Source: Ectocarpus siliculosus (lineage: Eukaryota; Sar; Phaeophyceae; Ectocarpales; Ectocarpaceae). From it: a DNA stretch of 64,000 nucleotides. This document shows, piece by piece, positions 61,101-64,000 of this stretch (position 1 is the first letter of the stretch; each line of letters begins with the position of its first letter). A program made the translations under genes and the position numbers. The notes under the pieces were generated by a model that was given only the letters and a program-made list of their open reading frames with translations, had not been told where the DNA came from and made no database searches. The stretch spans positions 40,150 through 104,149 of the forward strand of contig FN649753.1 of the NCBI GenBank assembly GCA_000310025.1, given 5' to 3'.

Positions 61101-64000
61101 AAGTCGGTGGTGGTAGTGGAGGGGGTCCTGGTCGAAGTGTTGGGAATGCGGCCGGAGGAAGCGTCTCGGTTGGGGGGGGTGCGATGCCGGAGCGCCTTGC
61201 TCGACGTCTGCGCGAGGCCCAGGTGACAGAGACATCGCATGAGGTCACAAGATATCGCACATGATATCAGCGAAATTGTACTGTATCTTCGCAGCCATTG
61301 TTGTGCTCTGCATCCCCACCCGCTGTTCGCTTACGTAGCGAAACTTTTGAACAGAAGTTGCCAAGGGTTGCGTTTGCAAGCGAGGTATCTATCTCATCCT
61401 TCTTCTCGTTAGAGCATGGAGTTTTGAGCGCGGTCCACCGCTTTGTATTTTTATCACGATTGGCATTTGTAAGTGCTGCGAGATGTGTGCATCCTTCTCA
61501 TTGTCAGAGCAAAATCTCGAAATATCCTCTTGTACAGGAGCATTTATTTCTAGGCAAGTCACAAGCGTTGTCATGACTTGCGTCACATCTTGTTTTTTTT
61601 ATTTCCGTATCATGCGATGGAAGGTCCTCTCGGTGGTGGAACCGTTCTGGACGAGCACGTACAAGCTGTCCGATCGGGCCCCGTCGTCGAAGGAGCCTTT
61701 CTTTCGCGACCGCGCTATGACCGTCAGCCTCGAGCGATGGCTCAGCTCTTGGTGAGGGGAAGACTAGGTCTCTTGTTTTCTTGCGGAGAGTAGGTCGGTG
61801 GTTGTTGTTTTTGCTGTGGTATTTGTTCGCTCTCGCTCCCATCAAACAGTTCTATGCGTAGCCCATGATCGTGAAAGCCCCGAAGGGAGATGGGAGAAGT
61901 ACGAGAAAACGGATGGGAAACGCCCACACAGATGGTATGCGGTACCGGGTTCGAACTTGCTAGTGGCATCCTTTGGGTGTTGGCACTGGCCATCTGATTC
62001 CTATTCTTCTCCCAGAATGGTACGGGGGCACGAGAGCAATCGTTGGGAGCTCTCAAGGTGTCTCCACACGCAGGAACGCCTGTTGTGTCCACAGCCGTGC
62101 CATGGATCATGTCGTCGGCATGATGTGCGGCCGATGAAAGCGTAGGTAATCACAACAGTCAACAGCGAAACGCCATTTTGGAGAAACGGAACGGTTTGAT
62201 GTTTCGTTCCGTGTCCTACCGCGTCGGCGTTGACACGTGATTTTTTGTTTGATTGCATCGACGAAAAAACGTCTCCCACGCCGAAAGAGCGTGGCAGTAC
62301 CGGCCGGAATAGAGAAGAAGGGGCTCTGACCAGAAAATATCTCCACCATGTTCCGATAATCAGCCATGCGCCACCTAGACCCTCCCAGCTTTGAATACCA
62401 ACTTTTGTGGGCTCCGCGTTTGTGCCAACATGTTATGTACGTAAAGACCAATAACCAGAAACGGGTATACCGGGGTACTTTATCACCACTTTAGGGTACA
62501 CTTAGAAATCAACACGCTTGCGCCCCCAGGCTGTCAGCTGATTGGCCGAAAAACCATCGTACCCATTTCTGAAGAAACGTCCATCGGGTACCACTTCCGC
62601 TGGCATTAGGGCCCTCTGGTGTGACCGATATTGGTTACTGGTGTACCCGGAAGAGGTCGATTTTGTACCCAGAAATGGTCATGTAATCCCGGCGCCCGAC
62701 GCTCTAGCTTAAAACCCGCAGAAAAAAACGTGTACCGCACATGCCGTGTACCGCACATACATACCCAAAACCAAACCACCGACAACGCTCGCTCGTTGAT
62801 GGGCACCGCCTCCATAGGATACTCTCGACAGAGGGTCGGACTCGCTTGACGCGCGAGTTCGTTCGGTGTGGTGCTGATCAGTAAAAGCACAGAGAGAGAG
62901 AAAGGCACAGAGAGAGAGAGGCACACAGAGAGAGAAAAACGGGCACGACCTGCCTCGCGCATCATGCTTCCGAGGCACAGGACACAGACAGCGGTTTAAC
63001 GGTTTCGCCGCGATCTACGGCGGATGCTGTCGGAGATTAGTGTCGTGTTGATTTCCAAGTGTACCCTGAAATGGTGATGATCCACCCGGGTATACCCGTT
63101 TCTGGTTACTTCTCGTATGTAAACTGCTGCAGGTGCCGCTACCTCATCTCGCGTTCGCGGGGCCCCCTCCGACCGGCGTTCGAGGCCTGCCGGGGTGCAG
63201 TGAGGGCGCATGCCCCCATGGCCCAATTTTTGCTGACCCACCTCGTTGCTGACGTGTTGGTTTTCGGCGATAAGGAGGCGGCCAACCAGGTACCATCTGT
63301 CAAATCGGCTCGATCAAGTATTGGCAATACAAACGGCAGTGTACTTTTTTTTAGGGGTATTGTTCCTATGCGGTGGAACTGTAAGAGTTTGCGGTGGTAG
63401 AAAGCACGTTCATATGCGTTGTAGTTGGTGGTGAAAACAGCGAAACTGGAAAACGGTAGTGAGCCGAACTACCTGACTCGATTCATTGCAAGAGTTGCGT
63501 GTGATTTAGAAGCGACGAGCACCATACCGCCGAAGGGGTGCGTGAAAAAAACGTTCTTCCTTTGTTCTCATTGGCAGATGGGGAGGGCGACAGAGCTGTA
63601 GCCGTAGTCGAGACGACACATAGGAGAATGTGAAATCGCAAAGCGGCGGTGACATCAAGGACAGCCACACCAGTTCCTGTGTAGAGATACGCCTAGCGCA
63701 ATAGGGGACCCTCGCAGCCTTTTTCGTAAACCTGTTTCTCTTCTCGCGCCTCGAGATATTCTAGTCCATTGTTTCTATTTCCTCGTAAACCTGTACCTCT
63801 TGACCTTGATATTTCCTTGCTACTCTATATCCAATCGTCTATCTGTCTGTTGTCAGCTCCTGGCTGTATATCTAAGCTTTCACTCTGTTTCCCCACACCG
63901 ACTTTGTCAACGTTCCACACCCCTGTGCCAATCGAAAAGGTCCTTGAGGAGGTTCTCGCGGTGATGTGTGGGGCGTCTCCGCCGGCATCGACATCGTCTG
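36859..64000 (+). CDS. ATR: ATR checkpoint kinase, N-terminal half (continues past window)
   Basis: Twenty-four exons join in phase: 36859-37121, 37600-37825, 38324-38385, 38929-39025, 39286-39333, 39601-39696, 40073-40276, 40486-43697, 44016-44406, 44986-45111, 45463-45602, 46474-46621, 53864-54169, 54821-54880, 55637-55774, 56815-57420, 57952-58102, 58970-59109, 59304-59375, 59785-59847, 61019-61222, 61624-61751, 63133-63289 and 63940 onward, about 2,366 codons. The decisive match is DLCGICLGEVGAIDPAR; human ATR has LLCGECLGELGAIDPGR. Others are LLEMSTDSDARIR, EQDRVAFGIQ|ELLRIL (human AQDSAAYAIQELLSIY) and WCRYLISRSR (human WAGYLITKVR). The N-terminus aligns with human residues 10-70. ATR is the nuclear PI3K-like kinase that senses RPA-coated DNA with ATRIP; this part is the HEAT and UME solenoid. 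Exons 4-6 are the least certain. The 3.2 kb exon 8 has long Ala/Gly/Arg-rich inserts. Confidence 0.9.
47381..47451 (+). tRNA. tRNA-Gly (anticodon GCC), isolated copy
   Basis: A 71-base cloverleaf: acceptor GCATCAT paired with ATGATGC, D arm GTTC/GAAT, anticodon stem CGTGA/TCACG with loop TTGCCAT (GCC), T arm CCGTG/CACGG with loop TTCGATT, discriminator A. A T-rich Pol III terminator follows (47453-47463). Its flanks differ from those of the downstream array. Confidence 0.95.
48000..48370 (+). repeat. Three imperfect tandem repeats of about 130-160 bp
   Basis: Each unit starts CACGACAGG(G/A)AGCGCACCG, runs through ACCACAGCTGTTCTCCCCGC or a decayed form, and ends near GTAGCAGCAAC. Starts at about 48000, 48159 and 48286; the third is the most diverged. 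Confidence 0.75.
49240..49320 (-). repeat. Inverted tRNA-derived SINE head
   Basis: Read on the minus strand it contains CCTTCTAAGTTTCAGGTCAT and GGGTCCGAGCCCCGG, matching the 35820-35870 head (CCTTCTAGAGGTCACAGGTC, GGGGTTCGAATCCCGG). Confidence 0.5.
49348..49973. repeat. Large fold-back: two 242-bp arms, 143-bp spacer
   Basis: The left arm (49348-49589) and right arm (49733-49973) are reverse complements with about seven mismatches counted by eye, near 97% identity. The spacer is 49590-49732. Both arms hold an open frame containing HYRLAVRDFPNDPSIIEFGE, but the diverged relative at 9880-10090 is not open, so the frame is probably incidental. Transcribed within ATR pre-mRNA this would form a long RNA hairpin. 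Confidence 0.9.
50913..51135 (+). repeat. SINE-like dispersed repeat, copy 3
   Basis: Begins TTACCTCACATAGCCGG and shares, in order, CCCTTCGGGTCCATTTTATT, GGGTAAGTGAGTCTGTGGCC, CGGGAATCGACC and GGAACGGTTGTTAGT with copy 4 at 52383-52857. It lies directly before the tRNA array, which copy 4 follows. Confidence 0.75.
51196..51266 (+). tRNA. tRNA-Gly (GCC), array copy 1
   Basis: Identical to the 47381 copy over 71 bases, with a full cloverleaf, loop TTGCCAT and a downstream CTTTTTTTCC terminator. The 5' flank reads GCAGCT rather than GCAGCA. Confidence 0.95.
51400..51470 (+). tRNA. tRNA-Gly (GCC), array copy 2
   Basis: Identical 71-base gene followed by TGAGTGGTTTTCC and the T-run terminator. 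Confidence 0.95.
51604..51674 (+). tRNA. tRNA-Gly (GCC), array copy 3
   Basis: Identical 71-base gene with the standard unit flanks and T-run terminator. Confidence 0.95.
51808..51878 (+). tRNA. tRNA-Gly (GCC), array copy 4
   Basis: Identical 71-base gene with the standard unit flanks and T-run terminator. Confidence 0.95.
52012..52082 (+). tRNA. tRNA-Gly (GCC), array copy 5
   Basis: Identical 71-base gene with the standard unit flanks and T-run terminator. Confidence 0.95.
52216..52286 (+). tRNA. tRNA-Gly (GCC), array copy 6, T-loop variant, possible pseudogene
   Basis: Differs from the other copies by one base: the T loop is TTCGTTT instead of TTCGATT. The changed base is A58, a near-invariant tRNA position and also a key base of the Pol III B box (GTTCGA). 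Stems and anticodon GCC are intact. The 3' flank also diverges (TGACGTGCTTC), with the T run reduced to five, so transcription may be weak. Confidence 0.75.
52383..52857 (+). repeat. SINE-like dispersed repeat, copy 4, with (CAA)n tail
   Basis: Contains CCCTTCGGGTCCATTTTATT, GGGTAAGTTAGCCTGTGACC, CGGGAATCGACC and, after the MITE inserted at 52571-52778, GAACGGAACGGTTTTTAATG, ending in a (CAA)n run at about 52822-52857. A simple-repeat 3' tail is common in SINEs and LINE-mobilised RNA. Confidence 0.75.
52571..52778. mobile_element. MITE with about 60-bp TIRs, nested in a SINE-like copy
   Basis: The termini read AGGTTGCGAGTCAGCGCACA and its reverse complement, each flanked by TA (52569-52570 and 52779-52780). 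Imperfect pairing continues inward to CTCCACAACCA. At 208 bp with a TA duplication it fits a Stowaway/mariner-type MITE. The surrounding repeat copy resumes on either side. Confidence 0.8.
52960..53165 (+). repeat. Degenerate minisatellite, unit about ACCAACCTAGCACCTATCCA
   Basis: At least seven recognisable, diverged units (CCAACCTAGCACCTAG, CCAACCAAGCACCTATCC, CCAATCTAGCACCTATCC and so on). A short TTAGGG-like patch (GAGGGTTAGGGTTAGCG) follows at about 53179-53195. Confidence 0.7.
53305..53340 (+). repeat. Fragment of the tRNA-derived SINE head (B-box end)
   Basis: TGCAGGTCAGGGGTTCGAGC matches the 35840-35865 head, including the Pol III B box. The A-box half is missing. Confidence 0.45.
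53485..53555 (+). tRNA. tRNA-Gly (GCC), outlying diverged copy
   Basis: Same as the array copies except that the acceptor starts GCACCAT instead of GCATCAT, which turns the fourth pair into a C-A mismatch. D, anticodon and T arms are intact and a T6 run follows. The upstream flank (GGCTCAAAAGTACCAAATGA) is a decayed form of the 204-bp unit. It may still be functional. Confidence 0.8.
53536..53663 (+). repeat. 64-bp tandem duplication creating a tRNA 3' fragment
   Basis: The segment from TTCGATTCACGGATGATGCA through CTTGATACCTC occurs at 53536 and again at 53600. The second copy holds only the T-loop and acceptor half of the tRNA. Confidence 0.85.
58103..58969 (+). other. GC-AG intron of ATR
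   Basis: The exon ending at 58102 is followed by GCAAGA, the standard context of a GC donor, and the next exon starts after CAACAG at 58970. The join gives LLEMSTDSDARIRDLCGICL, which aligns without gaps to human LLKGCQDANSQARLLCGECL. No GT donor nearby gives the right phase. The intron also holds GTG/GTT repeats (about 58112-58181). Confidence 0.8.
60155..60793. other. Assembly gap (60474-60573, 100 N) with low-quality flanks
   Basis: One hundred N bases, a conventional placeholder length, bordered on both sides by several hundred bases made almost only of homopolymer runs (G, C, A, T blocks). Such sequence is typical of read-end artefact, not genome. It lies inside the ATR intron between exons ending at 59847 and starting at 61019, so coding sequence is not visibly affected. 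Confidence 0.95.
62454..63106. mobile_element. MITE-like element with about 62-bp TIRs, TA-flanked
   Basis: The left end (62454-62515) starts ACCAGAAACGGGTATACC and the right end (63045-63106) is its reverse complement with several mismatches. TA flanks both ends (62452-62453 and 63107-63108). At 653 bp with no transposase frame it fits a non-autonomous mariner-type element in an ATR intron, ending only 26 bases before the next exon. Confidence 0.75.
62884..62938 (+). repeat. AGAG/CACAG simple repeat
   Basis: Three short GA runs separated by GGCACA, inside the MITE-like element at 62454-63106. Confidence 0.85.

Noticed and set aside
1-64000. CRISPR arrays, bacterial operons, retroviral, LTR or Polinton-type elements
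   Set aside because: None was recognised; the regular 204-bp repeats at 51134-52330 are tRNA units, not CRISPR repeats.

Overview
The window reads as nuclear DNA from an intron-rich eukaryote, most likely a brown alga (Ectocarpus-like stramenopile). That placement is inference: it rests on GC near 50%, many short exons split by roughly 0.3-2.5 kb introns, donors such as GTGAGT and GTGCGT, long gene-free flanks, and dispersed tRNA-like repeats. A run of 100 N marks a draft assembly. No bacterial features were seen, and no retroviral, LTR or Polinton-like element was recognised.

Gene models were built by joining exons whose reading phases agree and whose translations fit a known family. From left to right: the 3' part of IK/RED (spliceosome protein, 1-3450, +); an unrecognised three-exon gene (5241-6926, +); a small tail-anchored-type membrane protein (8222-9637, -); a coding-like segment of unknown identity (10111-10323, -); a short protein with an ELM2-like motif (11632-12144, +); SmD3/SNRPD3, the Sm-ring core protein (14360-16112, -); Rpn6/PSMD11 of the 26S proteasome lid (16940-23042, +); a seven-exon Mutator-like (MULE) transposase gene with an intact SWIM zinc finger (25928-34892, +); and the first half of the checkpoint kinase ATR (36859 to the window end, +), running from its N-terminus through the HEAT and UME regions into the start of FAT. 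The FAT core and the kinase domain lie beyond the window.

IK/RED and SmD3 both serve pre-mRNA splicing, Rpn6 serves proteolysis and ATR serves DNA-damage signalling. Nothing suggests an operon or shared pathway; this is ordinary eukaryotic gene order, with SmD3 and Rpn6 transcribed divergently from an 0.8 kb spacer.

The most unusual part is the 7.2 kb ATR intron at 46622-53863. It holds eight sense-strand tRNA-Gly(GCC) copies, six of them in an exact 204-bp tandem array. It also holds a 2.56 kb TA-flanked element with terminal inverted repeats, a 242-bp-arm fold-back repeat of about 97% identity, SINE-like repeats, one MITE nested inside a SINE-like copy, and a degenerate minisatellite. Another ATR intron holds an assembly gap bordered by low-quality homopolymer sequence (about 60155-60793).
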